A DNA stretch of 64,000 bases from JALHVH01 sp963773685 (GCA_963773685.1 CAVZBY010000001.1:186001-250000); one strand, 5' to 3'. Shown: positions 45,501 to 53,233, numbered from the stretch's first letter. Numbers and translations are program-made. The notes: generated by a model not told the origin, from the sequence alone.

Positions 45501-47100
45501 CGTACGCCTCGTTGACCCGGATGAAGTTGAAGTTCCGGTCGAGGATGACGAAGGGGCTGAGCCCCGAGGTGAAACGCGCGTCGAGGATCCTGTTGGTCAG
45601 CCGGAGGGAACGCTCCGTCAATCGGCGCTCGCCGATCTCGCCGCGGAGCTCGCCCACGGCCCGGGCGAGGTCGGCGGTCCGGTCGCGGACCTTTATTTCC
45701 ATCCCGTTCAGAGCCTCGCGAAGCGACAGTTCGGCGCTCTTCTGTTTCGAGATGTCGAGGATAAAGCTTTCCCACCGCAGGGGCGAACGCTCGAGGATCG
45801 CGGCGCCGACAAGAAGGGGTACGCGGCTCCCATCCTTCCGGATATATTCCTTTTCGAAAGGCCGCGCGGTGCCCCGTGTCTTCAGCCATTTTAGGGCTTC
45901 CTCGTCCCGGCGCCGAAACTCGGGCGGCGTCATGGAACGCCAGCGGATCCGGCCCGCCGCGAGGTCTTTCCGGCCGTAGCCGGTCATCCGCAGGAACGCG
46001 TCGTTGGCGTCCAGGACGCGATCCCGGCCGACCGTAGCGACCCCGATGATGTCCGAATCGAACAGGGTCTTCAGGCGCCGTTGACTTTCGCCGAGCTCGG
46101 CTTCGGCCCGCTTCCGCGAGCTGAGGTCCTGCAGTTGGACGAGATAGCCGGAGCGGTCCTTCGTCTGCCCTCCTACGGGCGTGATCTGGACGTCGAGGTC
46201 GATGACCCCCGAGCGGCGGGTCCGATAGAGCGTCCGCCGGCGGACCTTGCCGAAATCGAAGGGGAACTCGAAGCGGACGGGGCGCCCTCGTTTCAGCCGG
46301 TCCCGCGCCTCGGGAGACAAGTTCGGATCGTCGAACAGACGGAACCCCCGCACCTCCGAGGGGTCGGCGATCCCGAAGATGTCCAGGGCGGCCTGGTTGA
46401 TCTCGACGAGCCGGCCCTCGGTGTCGTAGAGTTCGACCCCGATCGGGGATTCCTCGAAGATCTCCCGGAAGCGCTCCTCGCTCCTCCGAAGGTCGGATTC
46501 GATGGTCCTCCGGACTTGACTCTCGACGAGCGTCCATTTTCCGCCCTTGCGGATGAGGGTCTGCTTGTGGTTGTTGAGGACGTCGATGATCTCCTGGGGG
46601 CCGCAACGGTCCAGGGAATAGGTGCAGAGGGCGATCATCCGGGAGAAGCGGACCGCGGCGTCGACCTCGGCCTCGTAATCCGTGAACCGCCTCCAGTCCT
46701 TCTTCTCGAGCCAGAACGTATTGCCGGAGAGGCGGAGCCCATCGAAGCCCCTGGCCAGGGCAATATCCAGCTTGTCGGCCCATGCTTTGAGGACGCGCTT
46801 GGCCCCAAACCTGCCCCGGCGGAGGTACCAGGCGTCATGCGCCACGATCTCGATCTGCCCTTTCCGTATCCGGGCCGGAAGGTCGGGGACGACCTTGCCG
46901 AGGGTGGACATGGCATCATCGACGCAGTACGGCCACGAACAGACCCAGATGCAGGCCTCGTTGGCCTCGAGGCCGGCCTTGAAGTAGGGCACGAGGATGT
47001 CCAGGAGGTCCCGGCGCGTCCGGTAGAATTGGCAGAAATGCGTCCCCCAAGGGACCTGGCCGAGCGCTTTTATCCCTGTGTTTCTCAGCGCGACGTTCAA
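42586..47100 (-). CDS. Hybrid sensor histidine kinase: MEDS, seven PAS, HisKA, HATPase, receiver
   Basis: 1504 residues, no membrane segment. Residues about 15-180 form a MEDS/DcmR-type sensory domain (HFCQFYRTRRDLLDILVPYF). PAS domains lie at about 205-330, 335-455, 500-625, 628-750, 755-875, 878-1000 and 1002-1122. HisKA (about 1125-1195) has GGIAHDLNNLLLPI with His1143; the HATPase (about 1240-1362) has VKDTGHGMTPDIS and GTGMGLAVAHGIV. The C-terminal receiver (about 1384-1500) has phospho-acceptor Asp1435 in LAILDQTMPN. It is a cytoplasmic multi-input sensor whose likely partner is the NtrC-type regulator at 47692-49101. It starts 16 bp after the pseudo-receiver gene. Confidence 0.9.
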   Translation of the reverse strand: MNVALRNTGIKALGQVPWGTHFCQFYRTRRDLLDILVPYFKAGLEANEACIWVCSWPYCVDDAMSTLGKVVPDLPARIRKGQIEIVAHDAWYLRRGRFGAKRVLKAWADKLDIALARGFDGLRLSGNTFWLEKKDWRRFTDYEAEVDAAVRFSRMIALCTYSLDRCGPQEIIDVLNNHKQTLIRKGGKWTLVESQVRRTIESDLRRSEERFREIFEESPIGVELYDTEGRLVEINQAALDIFGIADPSEVRGFRLFDDPNLSPEARDRLKRGRPVRFEFPFDFGKVRRRTLYRTRRSGVIDLDVQITPVGGQTKDRSGYLVQLQDLSSRKRAEAELGESQRRLKTLFDSDIIGVATVGRDRVLDANDAFLRMTGYGRKDLAAGRIRWRSMTPPEFRRRDEEALKWLKTRGTARPFEKEYIRKDGSRVPLLVGAAILERSPLRWESFILDISKQKSAELSLREALNGMEIKVRDRTADLARAVGELRGEIGERRLTERSLRLTNRILDARFTSGLSPFVILDRNFNFIRVNEAYAKACGRKVEDFPGHNHFEFFPDSENEAIFRRVVRLRKPYQVRAKAFAYPDHPEWGVTYWDWNLDPVLDDRGRVEYLVFALNDVTQETRAFEEIRRSEALLRTVLDTVPIGVWITDKDGRALVRNPAGMKIWGGAKDLTLDRYGEVKAWWPGTGKAVLAGEWPAARAITRGEAVLREEMEIEGYDGKRKSVLNSAFPIRGSSGAISGAVILNEEITERLEEERKAREQAALLELATDAIIVRDANNQITYWNRGAEVVYGWTREEAVGRSINAFLKTKFPQPSARLLDRVKGEGYWEGELVHTTKDGRKLVVESRWARLGDRGGKPASILEINRDITARKSVEDALRRSSFYTRGLIEASLDPLVAISQAGKITDVNRTTELATGLPRTELIGSDFSDYFTEPAKARAGYEKVFSEGSVRDYPLAIRHVSGRVTEVLYNAVVFKDEVGAPVGVFAAARDVTALRAAEQERLRLAMAIEQIKDGVSILDLEGRVLSANPAFAGHHGFRPMEIIGRPLHEVLSMDPRELGILDEIRGTMGKGRSWTGHFSRDTAPSGGRELDLSVSPIHDFSGRLVNLIAVERDVTQEVIFQERIRQWQKMEALGTLAGGIAHDLNNLLLPIMINTELTLDEGKADAPTAHRLGQVLEAARRGQDMVKQIIAFSQRREQERRPIEILPIIRESLEFLRVSLPKNIRISERYEAASARAYADPTQIHQIVVNLGSNAAHAMREKGGVLEVGLAVTRLDEASAAQFIDLAPGEYLRLTVKDTGHGMTPDISDRIFEPFFTTKKTGEGTGMGLAVAHGIVKSHGGAISVQSEPGKGTTFTVLLPRALGTPEAGKEEAPAPYPKGSERILFVDDEDIQVRAMSRLLEHLGYRVTGMTDSRAALETVRRDPAGFDLAILDQTMPNLSGAELARETLALRPDMPIILCTGYSETIDEEQALAMGVRAFMLKPFSARDIAVAIRRVLARKA

Positions 47101-47116
47101 GTAGGCCTCTGATCGG

Positions 47117-47539
47117 TCAAGGTCGCGGACTTTCCGGCTCCGATTTTACCACAGAAGCCGGCGACTCCGCTCGCTCTTTTGTCAGCTGTTTCAAAATGCA
47201 TACGATCCCCGCCAGGCCGTTGTCGACGTAGCCGATATAGGTCGGAAAGAGCTTGTGGGACAGCGCGATGGTCTCTTCACCCTGGTCGGGAAGGGCAAGG
47301 AGGACCCTTGTCCATTTGAGACAGTCCCGGAGGGAAGCAAGGCCGTTGAGATCTTCGTGCGTCGGGCCATAGACGAGGACCACAGACCCCGGGTCCTTGG
47401 GCCGCCTGACCCGCGCGGCGAAGCTTGGAAGGTCCGCGAAGACTTCCAGGCTTCCGTGAGCGACCAGAGACTCGAGATCGGCAAGGAGCCGTTCCGCTCT
47501 TTTCTCGGGCCTGGGCAGGAAAACGAATATGTTCATCAT
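47117..47539 (-). CDS. Small receiver-like protein lacking the phospho-acceptor
   Basis: 140 residues from the double ATG at 47539/47536; an in-frame ATG at 47575 lies inside the -24/-12 promoter and is excluded. It has the length and strand-helix alternation of a receiver fold: MNIFVFLPRPEKRAERLLAD, SVVLVYGPTHEDLNGLASLR, TRVLLALPDQGEETIALSHK, YIGYVDNGLAGIVCIL. The acidic pair and central Asp of a true receiver are absent (VLVYGP replaces the Asp strand end). It could be a phosphorylation-independent partner of the downstream kinase. The predicted leader is only about 10 nt. Confidence 0.65.
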   Translation of the reverse strand: MMNIFVFLPRPEKRAERLLADLESLVAHGSLEVFADLPSFAARVRRPKDPGSVVLVYGPTHEDLNGLASLRDCLKWTRVLLALPDQGEETIALSHKLFPTYIGYVDNGLAGIVCILKQLTKERAESPASVVKSEPESPRP

Positions 47540-47559
47540 GATACTCGATCCAGGGGAAT

Positions 47560-47576
47560 CCAAGAATCGTGCCAAG
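47560..47576 (-). promoter_or_regulatory. Sigma-54-like -24/-12 promoter
   Basis: Minus strand CTTGGCACG-ATTC-TTGG, differing at one base from the elements at 8232 and 42441. The predicted start is near 47549. It would transcribe the pseudo-receiver and kinase genes. Confidence 0.65.
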
Positions 47577-47607
47577 ACCCTCTCCCCTAAGCCCAGGCGA
47601 GGAGCCT

Positions 47608-47664
47608 GGGACGGGCGTCCCGGGGGATGGGAAAAATGTCCGCCGGGAAGGACGGAGAGGCGGA
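47608..47664. promoter_or_regulatory. Candidate activator-binding region
   Basis: It contains a perfect palindrome GGGACG-GG-CGTCCC (47608-47621) and, at 47636-47664, the element shared with 42556-42585, including TCCG-C-CGGGA (47639-47648). It lies about 60-115 nt upstream of the predicted start, between the regulator stop and its target promoter. Confidence 0.5.
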
Positions 47665-47691
47665 AAACGGTACTCGGGGAGGAAGCGGCGG

Positions 47692-49101
47692 TCAGCCTGA
47701 GGGAGAAATACTGTATTTCTTAAGAAGGGTATAGAGACGGGACCGGGAAAGCCCGGAGATCCGGCAGGTTTCACCGATATCCCCGCAAGTCTTCCGGATC
47801 AGGAAGGCCAGGTAATCCCTCTCGGCCCGGGCCAGTTCGGCGTCCCTGTGTTCCTTCAGGCTCACGGGCCCAACCGGTCCGGAAACGGCCTCTGCGGGAC
47901 GGGTTTCGGGGGAGCTCTTGGGACGGACGGCCTCTCGGGCCAGGCGGATCCGGACGTGCTCCGGAAGGTGTTTGGGGAACAGCACCGGCTCGTCCCCGGC
48001 CCCAACGACGGCTTTCTCCAGGGCCTGGATGAGCTCGCGGACGTTCCCGGGCCAGCCGTAGGCCGTCAGGGCGGCCAGGAACTCGGGGGAGAAGCTCTTC
48101 ATCGCGACGCCGTACTGGTCGCAGAGCTTGACCAGGTAATGCAGGACGAGGTCCCGGATGTCCTCCTTCGACTCCCGGAGAGGGGGCAATCCCAGGACGA
48201 GGGTTCGGATCCGGAACAACAGATCTTCACGGAAGCTCCCCGACGCGACCATGGCCTCGAGGTTGCGGTTCGTCGCGGCGATGAGCCGGAAATCGCTCGA
48301 AACCTCCTGGCCGCCGCCGACGGGGCGGAACCGCCGCTCCTGGAGGACGCGCAGGAACGCCTTTTGGATGTTGATCGAAAGCTCTCCGATCTCGTCCAGG
48401 AAGAGCGTCCCTCCGTCGGCCTGCTTGACGAGGCCGTCCCTGGGCTTGTCGGCCCCGGTGAACGCCCCGCGGAGGTGTCCGAAGAGGGTGCTTTCCACGA
48501 GCGTCTCGGGAAGGGCGGCGCAATCCACGACGACAAAGTTCCGTTCGGCCCGGGCGCTGTTCCGGTGGATGGCCCAGGCGAATAGTTCCTTGCCGGTCCC
48601 GGTCTCTCCGGTGATGAGGACATTGGCATCGGAGGAGGCCGCGCGGGCCAGGGTATCCATGCAGGAAGAGAACTTGGAGCCCGAGCCGATGATCCCTTCC
48701 GTTTTCAGGGCGACCGTCTTCGCCGACGACTGCCGCTTCTCCCGGTACTGGAGGGCCCTTTCCACGGACAGCATCACGTCCCGGACGGACAGGGGCTTTT
48801 CGACGTAATCCCAGGCGCCTTTCCGGATGGCCAGCTCGGCCCCGTCGGGATCGCCATAGCCGGTGATGATGATGACCTCGGGCGCGGGATCCGCCGCCCG
48901 GATCTTCGGAAGGATGTCCAGGCCCGACCCGTCGGGCATGCGGACGTCGCAGAAGACGAGGTCAAAGTTCCCGCTCGGGAAAAGCTCGAGCGCTTCGGCG
49001 ACGCTCGCCGTGACGGTGGCCGTATGGTCCATCTTTTCGATGACCTGGCGAAGGGAATCCCTCACCAGGCGGTCGTCGTCGATGATGAGTATGTTGGCCA
49101 T
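47692..49101 (-). CDS. NtrC-family sigma-54-dependent response regulator
   Basis: 469 residues. Receiver (1-120) with Asp52 in LVFCDVRMPDGSG; AAA+ domain (about 135-370) with Walker A GETGTGKELFAWAIH, the sigma-54-contacting loop GAFTGADKPRDG and Walker B-region GTLFLDEIGELS. The C-terminal Fis-type helix-turn-helix (about 430-469) has CRISGLSRSRLYTLLKKY. Phosphorylation should drive open-complex formation at sigma-54 promoters. It is expressed from its own sigma-70 promoter and followed by a sigma-54-like promoter for the pseudo-receiver/kinase unit. Confidence 0.93.
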   Translation of the reverse strand: MANILIIDDDRLVRDSLRQVIEKMDHTATVTASVAEALELFPSGNFDLVFCDVRMPDGSGLDILPKIRAADPAPEVIIITGYGDPDGAELAIRKGAWDYVEKPLSVRDVMLSVERALQYREKRQSSAKTVALKTEGIIGSGSKFSSCMDTLARAASSDANVLITGETGTGKELFAWAIHRNSARAERNFVVVDCAALPETLVESTLFGHLRGAFTGADKPRDGLVKQADGGTLFLDEIGELSINIQKAFLRVLQERRFRPVGGGQEVSSDFRLIAATNRNLEAMVASGSFREDLLFRIRTLVLGLPPLRESKEDIRDLVLHYLVKLCDQYGVAMKSFSPEFLAALTAYGWPGNVRELIQALEKAVVGAGDEPVLFPKHLPEHVRIRLAREAVRPKSSPETRPAEAVSGPVGPVSLKEHRDAELARAERDYLAFLIRKTCGDIGETCRISGLSRSRLYTLLKKYSISPSG

Positions 49102-49130
49102 CGCGTCTGCGTTCTGAATTCTGAATGGGG

Positions 49131-49160
49131 ATTATATCGGAGGGCCTCCCCATAAGTCAA
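49131..49160 (-). promoter_or_regulatory. Sigma-70 promoter of the NtrC-type regulator
   Basis: Minus strand TTGACT (49160-49155), 18-nt spacer, TATAAT (49136-49131). The predicted start near 49124 gives a leader of about 23 nt without a clear ribosome site. Confidence 0.65.
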
Positions 49161-49199
49161 ACCACGGCCGGGCCATCCCCCCGGAAAGCCGGGCGAGAG

Positions 49200-49228
49200 T
49201 TGACAAACGGCGGTCGGGACCCTAGATT
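49200..49228 (+). promoter_or_regulatory. Sigma-70 promoter of the phospholipase-like gene
   Basis: TTGACA (49200-49205), 17-nt spacer, TAGATT (49223-49228). The leader of about 98 nt ends with AAGGAGGG before the ATG at 49334. Confidence 0.6.
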
Positions 49229-49333
49229 CATATCGCTCGAGGAAAGGGGACTCCCGGAGGGGTCTCCATTATCGGGGGGTTCGATCGACTAAACCGTTGC
49301 CAAGCCCGTTGGGGCATCCTTAAGGAGGGAAAT

Positions 49334-50306
49334 ATGAAAAGAACTCTTGCCGCGGTGATCGCGGTCGCCCTGGGAACAGCCGTATTCGTGACTCCGGCCC
49401 TTTCCTGGGAGAAAGGCACCCACCTTTACATCGCCGACAAGCTCAAGAAACAGGGAGGAATGAATCCCTCGAACCTGGACGAGATGTACGGGGCCATGGC
49501 TCCCGACATCTTCAACTATGTGTTCGACCTCCCGGCCGAGGTTTACGCCTGGCTTTACGACCAGACCCACCACCAGTACATCAATATGTGGAAAGCCGTG
49601 AAATGGGGCTACGAGAAGCCTCTGGCCTTCGGTTTCGTCTCCCACAACGACACATGGGGGGCCGACAGGACGGCCCATCACCTGGCCCTGACGACGGGGC
49701 TCGTCGAAGGCTACATCATCACGAAGGCCAACCTGCTCGTCGCCGCGATAGATTGGGGGTCTCTCGAAGCCGTGGTCGGCCCCATCGCCGCCGACGTCCG
49801 GCTCGAGCGTCTGCCACAACATCGTCGAGGCGGCCGGAGACGTCGTCCTCAAGCGGTACTATCCCCGGCTCGGCCAGAACCTCGTCGCGGCCGGGTCGCG
49901 GTCCGACAAGAGGTTCCGGGCCTTGTTCCTCAAGGCCTGGCTCCCCGGCCTCACGGCGCTCCTGGGGAGCGAGAGCGCGGCCCAGGATGTCCTCCTGAAC
50001 GGCGAATCGGCCTTCCGGACGTATCAGGTCGTCATGTACGGCTGGCTCCTCCAACAGAGCGAGGACGTCGTCGTTGACGGCATCGCCGCCCAGTTCAACA
50101 GCCTCGTCGGCGGCTATCTCGCCTCCAAGGGGATCGTCGTTCCGCCCGGGACCGACCTGACCCTCTTCATCCATGACACCCTGGTCGGGGCCATCGGCCT
50201 GATCGAGAGCGACTACATGCTCGAGGTCGATGCCACGGTCAATTATGTCCGGGCCCAGATGAAGGCACGGAAGTTCTGGGGGGCCTCCAAGAAGGGCACC
50301 GTCTGA
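49334..50306 (+). pseudogene. Frameshifted exported zinc-dependent phospholipase C-like gene
   Basis: The first part (MKRTLAAVIAVALGTAVFVT, signal peptide; then WEKGTHLYIADKLKKQGGMN, a long helical region with HHQYIN and RTAHHLALTTGLVEGY) reads in one frame up to about 49790. From about 49794 the coherent protein continues in the +1 frame (SSVCHNIVEAAGDVVLKRYY to the stop at 50306). Downstream of the switch, the original frame turns Arg/Pro-rich, as expected of non-coding frame. The His pattern resembles the Zn-dependent phospholipase C/S1-P1 nuclease-like fold. It is either a true frameshift or a single-base sequence error. Confidence 0.7.
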
Positions 50307-50396
50307 GGGCGGGCGCGGCTTTTATTTTCTCCGGGCGGGGAGTAGAATACCCCCCTTGCGCCGTCCGTCCGAGCGGCGGCCGGGCCCGGAGAATCG

Positions 50397-52103
50397 ATGA
50401 AAAGAACTGACGGGAAATTCGGACTGTCCGGCTACACGCTGGACATCTTCTTCGACAAGGTCGTCCGGAGCTACGCCGACAGGCCGGCCCTGGCCATGGC
50501 CGGCGAGCTTCCCTTCACGTACGCCGAGTTCGGCGAGCGCGTCCGGAACCTGAGGCAGGGACTCGCCGCCCGGGGGATCCGCCCGGGCGACAAGGTCGCC
50601 CTTCTCGGGCCGGGGACGCCCAACTGGGGCATCGCGTTCCTGGCCGTGACGACCATGGGCGCCGTCGCCGTCCCCATCATGGAGGATTTCCCGGAATCCG
50701 ACATCGACCATATCCTCTCCCATTCGGACTCGGTCGCCCTCTTCATCTCCTCGGCCCTCCATCAATCGCTCAACCTGAACAACCTCAGGAAGCTCGCCCA
50801 CGTCATCCGGCTCGACGACTTCGCCTCCCTGCCGGAAAAGGACGGGGACGACGGGCTCTGGGCACAGATCCAAAAGCTTCCGAAGAAGATCATGCGCTCC
50901 ATCGCCAAGCCCGCGCCCGCCGAGGCGCCCGGCCCGGGCGAGGACGACCTGGCCGAGATCCTGTACACGTCCGGAACGACGGGACAGTCCAAAGGCGTCA
51001 TGCTGACCCACGGGAACCTCGTGAGCAACCTCTTCGAGGGCCCCGATCTCCTGGGCGTCATCGACCGAAACAGCGTCGCCCTCGCCTTCCTCCCGATGGC
51101 CCACGCCTTCGGCTCGACCTCGGCCTTCCTCTCCCTCATCTACCGCGGGTGCGCCATCCATTACCTCGGCAAGAAGCCCTCGCCCAAGGTCCTCATGGCC
51201 GCGATGCGCGAGGTCCGGCCCCACATCATCGGGGCCGTCCCCCTCGTCTTCGAGAAGATCTACCACAAGCAGGTCCTCCCCGCCCTCCACGAGAAAAGGC
51301 TCCTGCGCTGGCTGGCCCGGAGCCGGGCGGGACGCCGCACCGTCCACCGGCTCGTCGGCCGGAAGATCATGCGGGGGTTCGGCGGCCGGCTGAAGTGCGC
51401 CATCATCGGCGGCTCCGGCCTCAATCCCGAGGTCGAATCGTTCCTGCGCGAGGCCCGTATTCCCTTCGTCGTGGGATACGGATTGAGCGAGTGCTCTCCC
51501 CTGGTCACGTTCTCCTCCATCCCGGGCTCCCGGATGGGCTCTGCCGGGCAGGCCGTCACCGGAGTTTCCGTCCGCATCGCCGACCCTGACCCGGCGACCG
51601 GCATCGGAGACATCCTGGTCAAGGGCCCGAACGTCATGAAAGGCTATTACAAGAACGAGGCGGAGACCCGGAAGGCGTTCACAGCCGACGGCTGGCTGAC
51701 GACGGGCGACCGAGGGTCTCTCGACGAGGATGGGTACCTCTTCATCAAGGGCCGGTCGAAGAACGTCATCGTCGGGCCCTCCGGAGAGAACATCTATCCC
51801 GAGGTCGTCGAGGACAGGCTCAAGGAATCGCCGTTCGTCGAGGAAGCCCTGGTCTATTGGAGCCGGAACGAGCTCGTCGCCCGGGTTTACCCCGACTACG
51901 GCTATATCCAATGCCTGAAAGAGGGGAAGGACGAGCCCTCGACCGCCTCGAACATCGCCCAGGTCCTGGAATCGGTCCGGGCCGAGGTCAACAGGAAGCT
52001 CCCCCCGTCCTCCCGCGTCCGGAAGATCGTCGAGCAGACCGAGCCCTTCCTCAAGACCCCGACGAACAAGATCAAGAGGGCCGAATACGTTCCGAGTCCC
52101 TAG
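50397..52103 (+). CDS. Long-chain acyl-CoA synthetase (AMP-binding)
   Basis: 568 residues of the ANL superfamily. ATP-binding P-loop ILYTSGTTGQSKGVMLTHGN, VPLVFEKIYHK (typical of long-chain members), GYGLSECSPLV (motif II), WLTTGDRGSLDEDGYL and KGRSKNVIVGPSGENIYPEV (hinge and C-terminal domain); KTPTNKIKRAEY carries the likely catalytic Lys. It activates fatty acids as acyl-CoA at the membrane. It is followed after 32 bp by the thioredoxin gene, which has its own -10 element. Confidence 0.9.
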   Translation: MKRTDGKFGLSGYTLDIFFDKVVRSYADRPALAMAGELPFTYAEFGERVRNLRQGLAARGIRPGDKVALLGPGTPNWGIAFLAVTTMGAVAVPIMEDFPESDIDHILSHSDSVALFISSALHQSLNLNNLRKLAHVIRLDDFASLPEKDGDDGLWAQIQKLPKKIMRSIAKPAPAEAPGPGEDDLAEILYTSGTTGQSKGVMLTHGNLVSNLFEGPDLLGVIDRNSVALAFLPMAHAFGSTSAFLSLIYRGCAIHYLGKKPSPKVLMAAMREVRPHIIGAVPLVFEKIYHKQVLPALHEKRLLRWLARSRAGRRTVHRLVGRKIMRGFGGRLKCAIIGGSGLNPEVESFLREARIPFVVGYGLSECSPLVTFSSIPGSRMGSAGQAVTGVSVRIADPDPATGIGDILVKGPNVMKGYYKNEAETRKAFTADGWLTTGDRGSLDEDGYLFIKGRSKNVIVGPSGENIYPEVVEDRLKESPFVEEALVYWSRNELVARVYPDYGYIQCLKEGKDEPSTASNIAQVLESVRAEVNRKLPPSSRVRKIVEQTEPFLKTPTNKIKRAEYVPSP

Positions 52104-52120
52104 CCCGGACCCCACCCCGG

Positions 52121-52129
52121 TGATATAAT
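52121..52129 (+). promoter_or_regulatory. Extended -10 promoter, leaderless
   Basis: TGATATAAT (TG-N-TATAAT, perfect extended -10), then GGGGAC and the ATG at 52136. No -35 hexamer is recognisable, as is common with an extended -10. Confidence 0.55.
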
Positions 52130-52135
52130 GGGGAC

Positions 52136-52471
52136 ATGACCAGGGTCCTTAAGAACCAGCGCGATCTGGCCGACTTCTTGAGAAAGACCGAGGGGGCCTT
52201 CGTCCTCTTCTACGCCTCCTGGTGCCCGTATTCCCTGAGCTTCCTTCCCGCCTATGAAAAGCACGCCGCGGGCCGCGAGGACCGGTTCTGCCGGATCACG
52301 CTCGACGGCAACGAGGACCTGTTCGATGAATACGGCGTCGAGGTCTACCCGACGGTGCTCTTCTTCAAGGCCGGGAAGGTCGACAAGCGGCTCGACGGAA
52401 AACATCTGGCCGGACTGAAGGAGCAACAGCTCACCGATCTCATAGAGTCCTGCGGCGTCGGCCGGGGTTGA
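52136..52471 (+). CDS. Monothiol thioredoxin-like protein
   Basis: 111 residues with a thioredoxin fold: FVLFYASWCPYSLSFLPAYE carries a CPYS active site (Cys30, Ser33) in place of CxxC, and the cis-Pro strand VEVYPTVLFFKAGKVDKRLD follows. The missing resolving Cys argues against disulfide reduction of the classic kind; roles in glutathione-type exchange or Fe-S handling are possible. The adjacent CDGSH iron-sulfur gene, 3 bp downstream, fits the latter, but this is inference. Confidence 0.85.
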   Translation: MTRVLKNQRDLADFLRKTEGAFVLFYASWCPYSLSFLPAYEKHAAGREDRFCRITLDGNEDLFDEYGVEVYPTVLFFKAGKVDKRLDGKHLAGLKEQQLTDLIESCGVGRG

Positions 52472-52474
52472 GGC

Positions 52475-53170
52475 ATGAATTCTCCCAAGAAAGCCCCGCG
52501 CATCAAAGTGACGAAGGACGGTCCCTATATCGTCACGGGGGGGGTGCCGCTCGTCCAGGAGAACATCATCACCGGCGAGGACGGCGAACCCGAGAAATGG
52601 GAGAAGGGGCCCGTCTTCCCGCGTCGCGACACTTATTCCCTGTGCCGTTGCGGCGTTTCGAAGGCCAAGCCGTTCTGCGACGGGAGCCATGTCGAGGCCG
52701 GGTTCGACGGGACCGAGACGGCGAATCAGGAAGGCTATCTCGAGCGGGCGGAGCGGACGATCGGCCCCGGCGTCGATCTGACCTGGTCGGCCGAACTCTG
52801 CGCGGCGGCGCGCTTCTGCCACCGGGGCGAGGAGGCGTGGGGATACGCCGAGCGGTCGGACGATCCCGCGGCCCGGGCGGCGGCCGTCGAAGAGGCCTGC
52901 AACTGCCCCTCGGGCAGCCTCACCGCATGGGAGAAGGGGTCCGGAAAGGCCATCGAGCCCGCCTGCGAGCCGTCGATCGGCTTGACCGAGGGATGCAAGG
53001 ACGGGACGAGCGGGCCCATCTGGGTCAAGGGCGGCATCCCCATCGAATCCGCCGAGGGCGTCGTCTACGAAACGAGGAACCGCGTGACGCTCTGCCGCTG
53101 CGGCAAGTCGGGTAACAAGCCCTTCTGCGACGGGACGCACGTCCTGACCGGCTTCAAGTCCGGCGTTTGA
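52475..53170 (+). CDS. Iron-sulfur protein with two CDGSH domains and a central Fer4-type domain
   Basis: 231 residues. First CDGSH site YSLCRCGVSKAKPFCDGSH; second VTLCRCGKSGNKPFCDGTH near the C-terminus. Each has the Cys3His pattern that binds a 2Fe-2S cluster. Between them, SAELCAAARFCHRG and EEACNCPSGSLTAWE match a divergent mono-cluster ferredoxin (Fer4_19-like). It is a cytoplasmic, probably redox-active protein. It is coupled to the thioredoxin gene, and the downstream promoter overlaps its stop codon. Confidence 0.88.
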   Translation: MNSPKKAPRIKVTKDGPYIVTGGVPLVQENIITGEDGEPEKWEKGPVFPRRDTYSLCRCGVSKAKPFCDGSHVEAGFDGTETANQEGYLERAERTIGPGVDLTWSAELCAAARFCHRGEEAWGYAERSDDPAARAAAVEEACNCPSGSLTAWEKGSGKAIEPACEPSIGLTEGCKDGTSGPIWVKGGIPIESAEGVVYETRNRVTLCRCGKSGNKPFCDGTHVLTGFKSGV

Positions 53171-53195
53171 CAACGCGGCCCGCTTCCCCTATAAA
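53167..53195 (+). promoter_or_regulatory. Strong sigma-70 promoter of the C69 peptidase gene
   Basis: TTGACA (53167-53172, overlapping the CDGSH stop codon), 17-nt spacer, TATAAA (53190-53195). It lies about 38 nt before the ATG at 53234. Confidence 0.7.
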
Positions 53196-53233
53196 GGAAT
53201 CTCATGATATCCACGAACGGTAGGGGTGTATCC

